Of a DNA stretch of 64,000 nucleotides, positions 43,700-52,528 are shown one piece after another (position 1 is the stretch's first letter; every line of letters begins with the position of its first letter). This DNA is from HK1 sp965202735 (GTDB taxonomy: Bacteria > Pseudomonadota > Gammaproteobacteria > HK1), in contig OZ241844.1 in assembly GCA_965202735.1 (NCBI GenBank), forward strand, positions 1,364,001 through 1,428,000. The letters are read 5' to 3'. The translations under genes and the position numbers were made by a program. The notes beneath the pieces are model-generated. The model saw only the letters and a program-made list of their open reading frames with translations, did no database searches and had not been told where the DNA came from.

Positions 43700-44532
43700 G
43701 AGGCGATCCTCCGGACCGAGATGTGCCACGGGATGAGCAGGCGTTCGGCCAGGGTGACGAGACCGAAGACCGCGAGGCCGAGCGCGGTGAGGAAGAAGAT
43801 CCCGGCGAACGCGAGGTCCGGTCGCATGTTGCCGGTCACAATCTGGATGTAGAAGCCGAGCCCCTGGTCGCTGCCGATGAACTCCGCGATGGTGGCGCCC
43901 ACGGTGGCGTTGATCGCGGCGTACTTGAACCCGACGAAGCACTGGGGCATCGCGGCCGGCAGCCGGACCTTCACGAAGCTGCGCCACGCGCCGGCGCCGG
44001 TGGCCCGGCAGAACCGCGTCAGCTCCTCGCTCAGGGAGCCGAAGGCGAGGATCGCGTTCAGCACGATGGGAAAGAAGCACACCAGGAACACGATGATCAC
44101 CTTGGGCAGCAGTCCGAACCCGAGCCACGAGATGAACAGGGGCGCGAAGGCGATCTTCGGCGTCATCTCGATGCTGACGAAGAACGGATAGATGGTCTGG
44201 CGCAGGAAGCCGGAGAACGCGATGGCGAGCCCGAGTGGCACCGCGATGACGATGGCCGCCGCGTAGCCGAGCACCGTCTCGGTGCCGGTGATCCACGTGT
44301 AGTACAGGAGCCGGTCGAGGTCGACGGCGCTCTTGATCACGATCGTGGAGGGCTTGGGCAGGATGTAGCGGGGCACCTCGAGGACGTCGACCAGCACCTC
44401 CCAGGCGACGAAGAACCCGGCGAAGAACGCGAGAAACAGCCACGACCGCGCGAACCAGCGTCCGAGCCAGCCGAGGGCGGCCATGACGGGGGACCGGGAG
44501 GTCACGGCCGGCACGACCGACCGACCGGCCAC
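43696..44532 (-). CDS. ABC transporter permease (SsuC/TauC/ThiX type)
   Basis: This 278-residue permease has six predicted helices and the BPD motif SEELTRFCRATGAGAWRSFVKVRLPAAMP near residues 165-195. VEMTPKIAFAPLFISWLGFGLLPKV and FIGSDQGLGFYIQ are typical of nitrate/sulfonate/taurine-type importers. GTG 44532, preceded by GGAG, gives an N-terminal extension; ATG 44484 (MAALGWLGRW) is an alternative. It works with the ATPase and NMT1-like binding protein encoded next to it. Confidence 0.88.
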   Translation of the reverse strand: MAGRSVVPAVTSRSPVMAALGWLGRWFARSWLFLAFFAGFFVAWEVLVDVLEVPRYILPKPSTIVIKSAVDLDRLLYYTWITGTETVLGYAAAIVIAVPLGLAIAFSGFLRQTIYPFFVSIEMTPKIAFAPLFISWLGFGLLPKVIIVFLVCFFPIVLNAILAFGSLSEELTRFCRATGAGAWRSFVKVRLPAAMPQCFVGFKYAAINATVGATIAEFIGSDQGLGFYIQIVTGNMRPDLAFAGIFFLTALGLAVFGLVTLAERLLIPWHISVRRIAS

Positions 44533-44622
44533 CGGCGCTCCGGGTCCCGAAGGAATGGCGGCGACGGGCGCAAGGTGGGTGCGGTCGCGCCGGAGCGGCG
44601 GCGCCGGCCCGCGACCGGCGTC

Positions 44623-45408
44623 TCAGAGTACGCCATAGCCATGGAAGATCTCCTGAATTCTCGCGAGGTGCGACACGAAGGGCTCGCCGCGCCGGACGTC
44701 GAGCCCGCGGGGCCACGGCAGATCGATGTCGATGACATGGTCGATCCGCCCCGGGCGCGGCGTGATCACGCACACCCGCGTCGAAAGCTGCACCGCCTCC
44801 TCGATGCTGTGGGTGACGAACACCACCGTGGGACGGCGCCGCATCCACAGCTCCTGGAGATCGGCCCGGATCCGCTCCCGGGTCATGGCATCGAGCTTGC
44901 CGAGCGGCTCGTCGAGCAGCAGCGTGCCCGGCTCGTGCACGATCGCCTGGCAGAGCGCGGCGCGTTGCTGCATCCCGCCCGAGAGCTCGTGGGGCGCGCG
45001 GTCCTCGAAGCCGTCGAGGTGGACCGAGCGCAGGAGGTCGTCGATGCGTTCGCGGTACGCGCCGACCTCGAGCCCGCGCAGCTCGAGCTGCAGCTCGACG
45101 TTGCCGCGCACGCTGCGCCACGGGACCAGCGTGCTGTCCTGGAACATGATGCCGACGTCGGTGCGCGGCGCGTCCACCACCTCTCCGTCGACGAGGATCT
45201 CTCCGTCGGTGCGCTCCAGCAACCCCGCGATCATGAGCATGAGGGTCGACTTGCCGCACCCGGAGGGGCCGAGCAGCGAGACGAACTCCCCCGGTGCGAT
45301 GCCGAGATCGGACGGGCCGAAGGCGTGCACCGCCTCGGCGCCGCCGCCGAAGAGCTTGCGTACCGCTCGTATCTCGATGGATGCGCTCGCGGCGGGGACC
45401 GGCTTCAT
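44623..45408 (-). CDS. ABC transporter ATPase (SsuB/TauB type)
   Basis: This 261-residue ATPase has Walker A GPSGCGKST, Q-loop MFQDSTLVPWRSV, signature LSGGMQQRAALCQAI, Walker B TLLLDEPLGKLDA and VTHSIEEA. The DST.VPW and SIEEA forms are characteristic of the nitrate/sulfonate/taurine family. ATG 45408 is the first Met leading into the fold (SASIEIRAVRKLFGG). It powers import of the ligand captured by the downstream-encoded binding protein. Confidence 0.92.
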   Translation of the reverse strand: MKPVPAASASIEIRAVRKLFGGGAEAVHAFGPSDLGIAPGEFVSLLGPSGCGKSTLMLMIAGLLERTDGEILVDGEVVDAPRTDVGIMFQDSTLVPWRSVRGNVELQLELRGLEVGAYRERIDDLLRSVHLDGFEDRAPHELSGGMQQRAALCQAIVHEPGTLLLDEPLGKLDAMTRERIRADLQELWMRRRPTVVFVTHSIEEAVQLSTRVCVITPRPGRIDHVIDIDLPWPRGLDVRRGEPFVSHLARIQEIFHGYGVL

Positions 45409-45466
45409 GCGGCGCCACGCATCGGGCGGCCCGCCCCGCCGGGGCCCCGGCGGGGCGGCGCGCCCT

Positions 45467-46477
45467 TCAGGGCAGGAACTCGTTCGTGTAGAAGGCCGAC
45501 GCCGGCTGGTCGGTCTCCAGATCATTGAAGTCCTTCATGAGGGAGAGCATGTCGTCCCAGTCCGAGGCCACGTGCAGGCCGAGCTTCCTGCCGGTGTTGG
45601 CGTTGGAGTAGAGGATGCTCAGGGTGACGTCGAGCACCGCCCGCGCCTGCTCCCTGCCCTGGTCCTCCGCCATGGAGCCGCCGACGATGTCCGCGATCGC
45701 GGCGATCGCGGCGACCGCGGCGTCCGGGCTCCGCTCCGTCTCCGCATACGCCTTCATCGTCGCCTCGACGAACCGCCGCACGAGCCCGGGCCGCTCCTCG
45801 ACGGTCTTCCTGTGCGTTGACAGGCAGTATCCCACCTGGTTCACCCCGAAGTCGGAGTAGGCGAAGGTGACCGGAGTCCCGCCTCCGTTCGCCTTGATCT
45901 CGGCCGGCTTGTCGTCGAGGCCGCCGAGGATCGCGACCGCGCCGCCCGCGCCCTGGAGGTAGCTCGAGACGAGCGCGCCGTCGGGCACGTTGGTCAGGTT
46001 CACGTCGGACTCCTGCATGCCGGCGTTGCGCAGCACGAGCGGGAAGAACGTGTTGACCCCCGCGTTGGCGGTGGTGAGGATCTTCATGCCCTTCAGGTCC
46101 TGGATGCTCGCCACCCCCGCGTCCGGACGCACGATGACCGCCTCGGTACCCGCCGCGTCGATGACGCCCACGGAGACGAGGGGCGCGCCCTGGGCGGCCA
46201 GCGTCACCATCGCGGCGCACGAGCCGTAGGCGAAGTCGCTGTCGCCGTTGGCGACGAGCCGGTGGGCGGAGCTCGATCCGTTGCCGGAGCGGATGTCGAG
46301 GTTGATCCCCGCGTCGCGGTAGTACCCCGAGTCCTTGCCGAGCGCGAAGCCCGCGTGCGAGCCGTAGTACATCCAGTTCAGCCGCAGCCGGGCGTCGTCG
46401 AGCGCCGTCGCCGGCACCGCGAGGGTGGCGGCGCACAGCGCCGTGGCGGCGAGGGCCGCGTGTCTCATGCCTTTCAT
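45467..46477 (-). CDS. NMT1/THI5-like ABC transporter substrate-binding protein
   Basis: This 336-residue periplasmic protein has a Sec signal (MKGMRHAALAATALCAATLAVPATA) and a mature start DDARLRLNWMYYGSHAGFALGKDSGYYRDAGINLDI, the standard header of SsuA/THI5-like binding proteins. GSCAAMVTLAAQGAPLVSVGVID and LKGMKILTTANAGVNTFFPLVL line the cleft. Known ligands of this family are sulfonates, nitrate, pyrimidines and aromatic acids. Here the surrounding dehydratase and aldolase genes hint at a sugar acid or hydroxyproline-type compound (inference). ATG 46477 follows GAGAAGGAGAAGA. Confidence 0.88.
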   Translation of the reverse strand: MKGMRHAALAATALCAATLAVPATALDDARLRLNWMYYGSHAGFALGKDSGYYRDAGINLDIRSGNGSSSAHRLVANGDSDFAYGSCAAMVTLAAQGAPLVSVGVIDAAGTEAVIVRPDAGVASIQDLKGMKILTTANAGVNTFFPLVLRNAGMQESDVNLTNVPDGALVSSYLQGAGGAVAILGGLDDKPAEIKANGGGTPVTFAYSDFGVNQVGYCLSTHRKTVEERPGLVRRFVEATMKAYAETERSPDAAVAAIAAIADIVGGSMAEDQGREQARAVLDVTLSILYSNANTGRKLGLHVASDWDDMLSLMKDFNDLETDQPASAFYTNEFLP

Positions 46478-46559
46478 CGTTCTCTTCTCCTTCTCTCTCG
46501 TCGCAGCCGGCGCCGGACGGGGGGCGCCGTTCCCCATCCGCCCGGCCCGGGCTCCCGCG

Positions 46560-47804
46560 TCACGCCGGGAGGCAGGCGGGCCCGAGCGGTTCGTAAGTCT
46601 TGTATCCGAGGACGAACTCCTGGTGGCCGAGCGCCTCCGACCGGGTCGGGAGGCCGGAAGCCGTCTCCACGATCGCGGCGAGGACCCGCTCGCCGACCTG
46701 CTCGATGGTCTCCACCCCGTCGGCGATGGTCCCCGCGTTCACGTCCATGTCTCCGGCCATGCGCTGGTAGACGCGCGTGCTGGACACGCCCTTCACGAGC
46801 GGGGCGACCGCCTGCCCGACGACGGAGCCCGCGCCGGTGGTGAACACGACGAGGTGGCAGCCGGAGGCGACCATCTCGGTCACCGTCTGGGTGTCGTTGA
46901 TGTTCGGGATGCCGTAACGCACCTCGCCGTCGTTCACCGTGTCCATGAGGTAGAGGCCGGGCCGGGTCGGGCGCACCCCCGGCTTGAGCAGTCCGGCGAT
47001 CGGCCGGGTCCCGCTCTTCGCGTACGCCCCGAGCGACTTCTCCTCCAGGGTGGAGAGTCCGTACTTGATGTTGCCGCCGCCGAAGCTTCCGTGGCCGAGG
47101 TTGCGGTAGTAGCGCTCGGCCTTGCGCACCGCGGCGCGGAGCGCCTCGCCGAGCGCCGGGTCCGCGGCGCGGGCGGCCATGTGCTCCTCGCAGCCGATCA
47201 GCTCGCACGTCTCCTCGAACATGACGGTCGCGCCGGCGTCGACGAGGCGGTCGAACGCATGGCCGACGGCCGGGTTGACGGTCACCCCGCTCAGCCCGTC
47301 GGAGCCGCCGCACTTGGTCCCGACCACGAGGTCGGCCAGCTCGATGGCGCGGTCGGGCGGTGCGCGCTCGGCGAGGCGGGCCTCGACCCACCGGCGCCCG
47401 CGCTCGATGGTCGGCGCGGTGCCGCCGCAGCCCTGGATGACGAGCATCTCCACCGCCCGGCCGGAGGCGCGGATGGTCTCGCGCAGCGCACTGCGCCTGA
47501 ACTCCTCGCAGCCGAGCGAGACGAGGAGCACCGCGCCCGCGTTGGGGTGGGTGCACATCGCTTCGAGCACCCGGTGGGCGTAGGCGCTCGGATAGCAGCC
47601 GGGAAAGCCGATGAGCTGCACGCCCTGCCCGGCGTAGGGGTCGACGATGCGCCGCGCGACGTGGTGCGCGCACTCGACCAGGTACGCGACGAGGACGTAG
47701 TCGCGGATCCCGACGCGGCCGTCGGCGCGGGTGTAGCCGCGCATGCGGGCGGGGCCCGGACGGGCCTCGGGGCGGGCTCCGGCGCGGGGCGGGCGGCTAT
47801 TCAT
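46560..47804 (-). CDS. UxaA/GarD-family dehydratase, large subunit
   Basis: This 414-residue protein corresponds to the catalytic part of altronate/galactarate dehydratases: RADGRVGIRDYVLV, GFPGCYPSAYAHRVLEAM, VIQGCGGTAP, GTKCGGSDGLSGVTVNPAVG, HGSFGGGNIKYGLSTLEEKSLGAYAKSG and GCHLVVFTTGAGS. CGGSDGxSG and the glycine-rich block are metal-site hallmarks of sugar-acid dehydratases. The SAF half is a separate gene just upstream. ATG 47804 reads ATGAATAG, the same string that forms the SAF stop at 47880. That indicates the original start-stop overlap was duplicated with 83-bp spacing. Confidence 0.85.
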   Translation of the reverse strand: MNSRPPRAGARPEARPGPARMRGYTRADGRVGIRDYVLVAYLVECAHHVARRIVDPYAGQGVQLIGFPGCYPSAYAHRVLEAMCTHPNAGAVLLVSLGCEEFRRSALRETIRASGRAVEMLVIQGCGGTAPTIERGRRWVEARLAERAPPDRAIELADLVVGTKCGGSDGLSGVTVNPAVGHAFDRLVDAGATVMFEETCELIGCEEHMAARAADPALGEALRAAVRKAERYYRNLGHGSFGGGNIKYGLSTLEEKSLGAYAKSGTRPIAGLLKPGVRPTRPGLYLMDTVNDGEVRYGIPNINDTQTVTEMVASGCHLVVFTTGAGSVVGQAVAPLVKGVSSTRVYQRMAGDMDVNAGTIADGVETIEQVGERVLAAIVETASGLPTRSEALGHQEFVLGYKTYEPLGPACLPA

Positions 47805-47890
47805 GATCGTGAGCGATCCAGAGAGCGAGCCCGCTCCGGCATGGACGCGGAGGGGCGGACTCCGGCGCGGGGCGGGCGGCTATTCATGGT
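47777..47890. repeat. 83-bp-period duplication of the SAF/UxaA junction
   Basis: CTCCGGCGCGGGGCGGGCGG occurs at 47777 and 47860, each followed by CTATTCATG. The right copy contains the stop of the SAF gene, the left copy the start of the large-subunit gene. An ancestral ATGAATAG overlap has thus been split by tandem duplication. Confidence 0.75.
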
Positions 47891-48197
47891 GGTCCTCGTC
47901 GTTGTCGAAGTAGCGGCTCGCCACGTTGTGGACATGGACGAGGCCGCCCGCGGCCACCCGCGCGGTCGCGACTCCCACCGGCACCCCGAAGCGCACCACG
48001 AGCGCGTCCGGCTCGATGTCCACGAGCGCGATCTTGTGGCCTTGGGGGATGCGTTCCGAGGCGGCCAGCGCCCGGCCCCGCAGGGCGCGCGCTCTCTCTC
48101 CGGCGGGGATGTCGCGCGTCGCGATCCCGACGTTGTCGCCCGGCGCCATCACCACCATGTTCGCTGCCGGCATGTCCATGTCCGCCGCCGGGCTCAC
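47880..48197 (-). CDS. UxaA-family dehydratase small (SAF-domain) subunit
   Basis: This 105-residue protein corresponds to the N-terminal SAF domain of altronate dehydratase: NMVVMAPGDNVGIATRDIPAGE near the start, then ERIPQGHKIALVDIEPDALVVRFGVPVGVAT. It likely lids the active site of the large subunit. GTG 48197 overlaps the TGA of the DapA-like gene (GTGA); an inner ATG at 48179 is the alternative. Split SAF/large forms are common for UxaA relatives. Confidence 0.82.
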   Translation of the reverse strand: MSPAADMDMPAANMVVMAPGDNVGIATRDIPAGERARALRGRALAASERIPQGHKIALVDIEPDALVVRFGVPVGVATARVAAGGLVHVHNVASRYFDNDEDHHE

Positions 48198-49234
48198 GCG
48201 GCTCCGTGCCCCGGGTGCTCGCCGAGCCGCGGGCACCCGATGGCCTTCAGCATCTCGTACGCGGCTCCGCGGTAACGCTCGCGCACGTCGCGGGTCGGCG
48301 GGCGGCAGCGGCTCGAAGGCAGCCCGACGAGCTCCATGCACAGCTTGTCGAGATAGCCGTCGCCGCTCGTGTACTCGCGCTCGATGCCGACCCACAGCTT
48401 GTAGAACGGCATCGCCTCCTCGACCATCATCCGGGCGACCTCGGCGTAGCTCCGCGACCGCACCTCGTCGAGCAGCCTGATGCCCCACTCGGGCCAGAAG
48501 TTGCACAGATGCACCTCGAACGCCCGGGCGCCGAGCGCCGGCATGGCGCTGAAGGCGAAGAACAGGTTGTTGTCGATGATGGTGAAGCGGTCCGAGAAGC
48601 GGGAGGTCACGTCCTCGAACTCCATGGCGTCGGTGCGCGGCGTCGCCCACTTCAGGCCGACCACGTTCGGGATCGCCGCGAGGCGCTCCACCATCGCGAA
48701 CGAGAGTCCCGGCGACGTCCAGAAGGTGTTGTAGACGATGATCCCGACCTCGGGCGCCGCGGCCGCCGCCTCGCGCACGAACTCCTCGAAGTCGTCCTCG
48801 CCGTGCTCGAAGTAGAACGGGCACGAGACCTGGATGAAGTCCGCCCCGAGGCGCTGCGCCGCGCGGGCGAGACGCACGAGCTCCAGGGTGCTGGTGGTCT
48901 GGGCGCCCATGGCGACGGGGACCCGTCCCCGCGCCTCGTCGACGACCACGGACGCGACGTGGACCCGCTCGTCGAAGGTCATGGTGGAGAAGTCGCCGGC
49001 CGCGCCGCCGGCGAGCAGCGTCGCCCGGCCGCCGTGCAGCCCGTGGTCGACGAGGAAGCGCACGTAGGTCCGAAGCGCCGCGTCGTCGACCGGCCAGCCG
49101 TCGCGATCCTCGAATGGAGTCGGCACCGTGACGTAGCAGCCTTCGAGCGCCTGCCGGCGTTCGTGCGTGTCCATCCCGCGCGGCCGGGCCCGACGACGGG
49201 CGGTCCGGGCCTGTCCGCGTTCGCGCGTGTCCAT
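48194..49234 (-). CDS. Dihydrodipicolinate synthase/N-acetylneuraminate lyase family (DapA-like)
   Basis: This 346-residue class I aldolase-type protein has the Schiff-base Lys in NVVGLKWATPRTDAMEF, the catalytic Tyr in VGIIVYNTFWTSPG, GCYVTVPTPFEDRDG at the N-terminus and LLAGGAAGDFSTMTFDER in place of GTTGE. It is too diverged for lysine biosynthesis. Relatives act as 2-keto-3-deoxy-sugar-acid dehydratase/aldolase or hydroxyproline-pathway deaminase. ATG 49234 follows AGGAG. A second start (49174) lies in a 60-bp duplication that repeats the MDTRERGQ/MDTHERRQ start region. First gene of the operon. Confidence 0.82.
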   Translation of the reverse strand: MDTRERGQARTARRRARPRGMDTHERRQALEGCYVTVPTPFEDRDGWPVDDAALRTYVRFLVDHGLHGGRATLLAGGAAGDFSTMTFDERVHVASVVVDEARGRVPVAMGAQTTSTLELVRLARAAQRLGADFIQVSCPFYFEHGEDDFEEFVREAAAAAPEVGIIVYNTFWTSPGLSFAMVERLAAIPNVVGLKWATPRTDAMEFEDVTSRFSDRFTIIDNNLFFAFSAMPALGARAFEVHLCNFWPEWGIRLLDEVRSRSYAEVARMMVEEAMPFYKLWVGIEREYTSGDGYLDKLCMELVGLPSSRCRPPTRDVRERYRGAAYEMLKAIGCPRLGEHPGHGAA

Positions 49235-49240
49235 CTCCCC
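49149..49240. repeat. 60-bp-period duplication of the DapA-like start region
   Basis: GCCTGCCGGCGTTCGTGCGT at 49149 and GCCTGTCCGCGTTCGCGCGT at 49209 each contain a start codon (CAT on plus). They encode MDTHERRQA and MDTRERGQA. The gene thus has two possible starts created by duplication. Confidence 0.7.
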
Positions 49241-49370
49241 GCTCCTGGCCCGTTCGCATCGGTGGCGCCGCGAGCGCCTGCACACGGGCTCATGTTCGAC
49301 GCTCGCCGATGCTCGTGATTGACGCAACGAGACAGTATATTGATGATTCCGGAAACGAAGGACATCGGCC

Positions 49371-49455
49371 GCATCGCGGGTAGTGGGTCGGTTTGACTCC
49401 AGGACCGCCATGTCGGTCGAGGAAGAAGTTCAAACTGACCCACTACCGCATCGCG
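49371..49455. mobile_element. Element R1, minimal copy C (49379-49447) with perfect 8-bp target duplication
   Basis: This 69-bp element is almost nothing but inverted repeats. It starts GGTAGTGGGTCGGTTTGAC and ends TTCAAACTGACCCACTACC. GCATCGCG flanks it on both sides (49371-49378, 49448-49455). It shares the terminal TAGTG and the inner TCGAGGAAGAA with the larger copies A and B. Confidence 0.8.
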
Positions 49456-49590
49456 GCCGCGACTTCCGCCAACGCCCGGAGAGGCCGTACCGTGGCGGGA
49501 TTCCGGCGGGATTCCGGCGCGATTCCGACCCTCGGGGCGCCGGGTCGAGGGGGAGCTCGGGAGCATGTTTCCACCTGGCGGGAGGCGCCG
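49455..49590. mobile_element. Degenerate copy of element R2
   Basis: GCCCGGAGAGGCCGTACCGT and GTTTCCACCTGGCGGGAGG are shared with R2 copies at 2165 and 55877. The middle is expanded by small GGCGGGATTCC repeats and the ends are worn. Confidence 0.55.
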
Positions 49591-49642
49591 GGGGCGACAC
49601 CCTGTACGGCGGTGATGGCTGGCATCGCAGGGATTTCGAGAC

Positions 49643-50686
49643 GTGCCGACACCCGAGGCGCAGCGCACGGCCACGACGCGGCAGGCGGACCGCGTCGGGC
49701 CGCCGTCCTTCGCGTTCGTGCTGCAGCCCGAGTTCCCGCTCGGCGCCGCGGTGCTCGCGAGCGAGGCCCTGCGCTGCGCGAACCAGAACCGGGCCCGGGA
49801 GCTCTTCCGCTGGTGCTTCGTGTCGCAGACCGGCGAGCCGGTGCGCGCGAGCAACGGACTCTGGATGCCGGTCGATCACGACATCGACTCGATGCCGGCC
49901 GCGGACTTCGTGCTCCTGTTCGAGGGCAACCTCCCGACCCAGCGCAACTCCCCCCGGCTGCTCAACCGGCTGCGCGGCGCGCACTCCTCCGGCGCGAGCG
50001 TGGGCGGGGTCGACACCGCCGCATTCGCGTTCGCACAGGCGGGGCTCATCGGCGACGGGGAGGCGGTGCTGCACTGGGAGGCGGCGCCCGCCTACCGCGA
50101 ACGCTTCCCGGCCAGCACCACCCGCGACCAGCTCTACCGGATCGACGGCCGCCTCCTGCACTGCGCCGGGGGCGTGGCGACACTGGACCTGATGCTCGAT
50201 CTCATCGCGCGCCGGTACGGCTCGGTGCTTGCGACCGAGGTGGCGAACGCACTGGTCCACACCCCTCGACCGGCCGGGGCGCCGCAGCGCGTCGATGCGA
50301 CGCTGGAGCCGGCCCGGCGGTCCCTGGCGGACCGGATGCTCGCCCTGATGGAGAGCAATCTCGACTTCCCGCTCGCTCTGGAGGCACTCGCGGCGCGACT
50401 CGGCGTCACCGCGCGCACCGTCACGCGGGAGTGCCGGCGGCGTTTCGACGATCCGCCGATGCGCCTCTACCTGCGCATTCGGCTCCAGGCGGCGCGAAAC
50501 CTGCTCTTCTACGAGGAGTTCCCGATCAAGACGGTGGCCACCGCGTGCGGGTTCTCGTACCCGGCGGTATTCTGCCGCGCGTTCAGGGCCCGGTTCGGAG
50601 AGACGCCGAGCGAGTTCCGCGCTTCGCTGCGCGCACGCCAGAGCGAAGTCCGGCGCCCCGAGCTCCGCCGGCTCGCGCAGCGGTGA
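49643..50686 (+). CDS. GlxA/CdhR-type AraC-family regulator with DJ-1-like sensor domain
   Basis: This 347-residue transcription regulator has an N-terminal class I glutamine-amidotransferase-like (DJ-1/PfpI) domain: FAFVLQPEFPLGAAVLASEALR, RELFRWCFVSQTGEPVRASNG, HSSGASVGGVDTAAFAFAQAGL, CAGGVATLDLMLDLIAR. A C-terminal AraC HTH pair follows: LALEALAARLGVTARTVTRECRRRF and FPIKTVATACGFSYPAVFCRAFRARFGETPSEFR. Relatives (GbdR, CdhR, ArgR) control betaine, carnitine and arginine catabolism. The GMC oxidoreductase and GcvT-like genes follow on the same strand. The start is GTG 49643. Confidence 0.85.
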   Translation: MPTPEAQRTATTRQADRVGPPSFAFVLQPEFPLGAAVLASEALRCANQNRARELFRWCFVSQTGEPVRASNGLWMPVDHDIDSMPAADFVLLFEGNLPTQRNSPRLLNRLRGAHSSGASVGGVDTAAFAFAQAGLIGDGEAVLHWEAAPAYRERFPASTTRDQLYRIDGRLLHCAGGVATLDLMLDLIARRYGSVLATEVANALVHTPRPAGAPQRVDATLEPARRSLADRMLALMESNLDFPLALEALAARLGVTARTVTRECRRRFDDPPMRLYLRIRLQAARNLLFYEEFPIKTVATACGFSYPAVFCRAFRARFGETPSEFRASLRARQSEVRRPELRRLAQR

Positions 50687-50769
50687 GCGTCCGGCCCGGA
50701 CGGGGGTGTTCGGATTCCCGGAGGCGCGGGCACACTTCCCGTGCGCACTTTCACGGCGGACACAAGCCG

Positions 50770-52476
50770 ATGCGAACCGAAACGTACGACTACGTGATCT
50801 GCGGCGCCGGCTCGGCGGGCTGCGTGCTGGCGAACCGGCTGAGCGCCGACCCCGGCCTCCGGGTGCTGGTGCTCGAAGCCGGCCCCATGGACCGGAGCCC
50901 GATGATCCATGTCCCGGCCGGCGTCTACGCCGTGCATGCCGACCCCCGGCTCAACTGGAGCTACGAGACCGAAGACGAGCCCGAGCTGAACGGGCGCAGG
51001 GTGTATACGCCGCGCGGCAAGGTCGTCGGCGGCTCGTCGTCGATCAACGCCATGGTGTACATGCGGGGCCATCCCCGGGACTACGACCGCTGGGCCGCCG
51101 AGTACGGGCTCCGGCAGTGGACCTACGACCAGTGCCTGCCCTACTTCAAGGCCGGCGAGGCGAGCGACCGCGGCGCCGACGACTGGCGCGGGGCCGACGG
51201 ACCGCTCGGCGTCACCAGGGGCAGCCTCCAGAACCCGCTGTTCGACGCCTTTCTCGACGCCGGCGAGCAGGCCGGACAGGGACGCTCGGACGATCTCAAC
51301 GGCTATCGGCCGGAAGGGGTCGCCCGGCTCGACAGCACGAAGAGGAACGGCCGGCGCTGCAGCGCGGCGGTGGCCCACCTGAGGCCCGCGTCGAGGCGCG
51401 GGAACCTGTTCCTGGAAACCCGCGCCATGGCCCGCCGCATCGTCATCGAAGGCGGCCGCGCGGCGGGGATCGAGTACCAGCGCCATGGCGAGGTCCGCAC
51501 CGCCCGGGCCGAGCGCGAGGTCATTCTCTCGGGCGGCGCCGTCAACTCGCCCCAGTTGATGATGATCTCCGGCATCGGACCGGCCGACCACCTGCGCTCG
51601 GCCGGCATCGAGCCGAAGCTGGACCTGCCCGGCGTCGGGCGAAACCTCCAGGACCATCCGACGGTCATCGTCCAGGTCGCGTGCACCGAGCCGGTCGCCA
51701 TCGACTGGATCGCGAAGCCCCACCGCAAGCTCCTGGCCGGCGCCCGGTGGCTGCTCACGCGCTCCGGCATCGCGGCGTCGAACATCTGGGAGGCGGGCGG
51801 CCTGGTGTTCGGCAACCGCGACGTCCCGTATCCGAACCTCCAGTACCACTTCGGCCCGGTGGGCTTCTCCCGGGAGGGCGGCGAGATCAGGCTGCGCCAG
51901 GCATTCGCCATCCACGTCGACCAGCTCCGTCCGACGAGCCGCGGCCGGATCGACCTCAGGTCGCCCGACCCGTTCGAGAAGCCCGCGCTGCACTTCAACT
52001 ATCTCGCGACCGAGCACGACCGGCGCGAGCTGATCGAGGGCGTGCGTCTCGCGCGCGAGCTGATCCGCCAGCCCGCGTTCGACGCCTGGCGCGGCGCCGA
52101 GATCCTGCCGGGCGCCGACGCCGTGAGCGACGCGGACCTCCTGGCCTTCCTCCGCAGCGCGGTGGAAACCGACTATCATCCCTGCGCGACCTGCCGGATG
52201 GGCACCGACGCGATGGCGGTCGTCGACGGCGAGATGCGCGTGCACGGGATCGAGGGCCTGCGCGTCGTCGACGCCTCCGTCATGCCTCGGGTGATCAGCG
52301 CCAACCTCAACGCGCCGACGCAGATGATCGCGGCCCGGGCCGCGGACTTCATTCTCGGCAGGGAGCAGCTCGCGCCGTTCAGGGCGCGTTTCCATTTCTC
52401 GGACGGCCAGCCGGCTCCCGGACAGCCAGCCGGAGGCGCCCGCCCGCCGGTACAGGCGCCTGGGCATCAGCCATGA
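50770..52476 (+). CDS. GMC-family flavoprotein oxidoreductase (choline dehydrogenase-like)
   Basis: This 568-residue FAD alcohol dehydrogenase has the ADP-binding motif YDYVICGAGSAGCVLANRLS at the N-terminus, the GMC signature PRGKVVGGSSSINAMVYMRGHP near residue 83, SGGAVNSPQLMMISGIG near residue 255, the active-site His in DYHPCATCRMG and the closing ISANLNAPTQMIAARAAD. Length and motifs match BetA-like enzymes, but the family oxidises many alcohols; choline is suggested only by the nearby regulator and GcvT-like genes. The last 30 residues are Pro/Gly-rich. Confidence 0.85.
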   Translation: MRTETYDYVICGAGSAGCVLANRLSADPGLRVLVLEAGPMDRSPMIHVPAGVYAVHADPRLNWSYETEDEPELNGRRVYTPRGKVVGGSSSINAMVYMRGHPRDYDRWAAEYGLRQWTYDQCLPYFKAGEASDRGADDWRGADGPLGVTRGSLQNPLFDAFLDAGEQAGQGRSDDLNGYRPEGVARLDSTKRNGRRCSAAVAHLRPASRRGNLFLETRAMARRIVIEGGRAAGIEYQRHGEVRTARAEREVILSGGAVNSPQLMMISGIGPADHLRSAGIEPKLDLPGVGRNLQDHPTVIVQVACTEPVAIDWIAKPHRKLLAGARWLLTRSGIAASNIWEAGGLVFGNRDVPYPNLQYHFGPVGFSREGGEIRLRQAFAIHVDQLRPTSRGRIDLRSPDPFEKPALHFNYLATEHDRRELIEGVRLARELIRQPAFDAWRGAEILPGADAVSDADLLAFLRSAVETDYHPCATCRMGTDAMAVVDGEMRVHGIEGLRVVDASVMPRVISANLNAPTQMIAARAADFILGREQLAPFRARFHFSDGQPAPGQPAGGARPPVQAPGHQP

Positions 52477-52528
52477 GGCTTGCGTCCTGCCCGGCTCGTC
52501 CTCCGCAAGACGTTCGGAAACGAAACCG

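Larger units (their letters stand above)
49235..49642. other. Divergent spacer holding R1 and R2 elements
   Basis: The 408-bp region between the DapA-like operon and the regulator gene contains the small R1 element (49379-49447) and a degenerate R2 copy next to it. ACAGTATATTGATGATTCC at 49332 is an AT-rich patch that could hold promoter elements for either direction. Confidence 0.5.

Noticed and set aside
46560..48197. Single fused altronate dehydratase with a frameshift
   Set aside because: SAF and large domains are separated by stop, start and an 83-bp duplication; split subunits are known, so two genes is the simpler reading.
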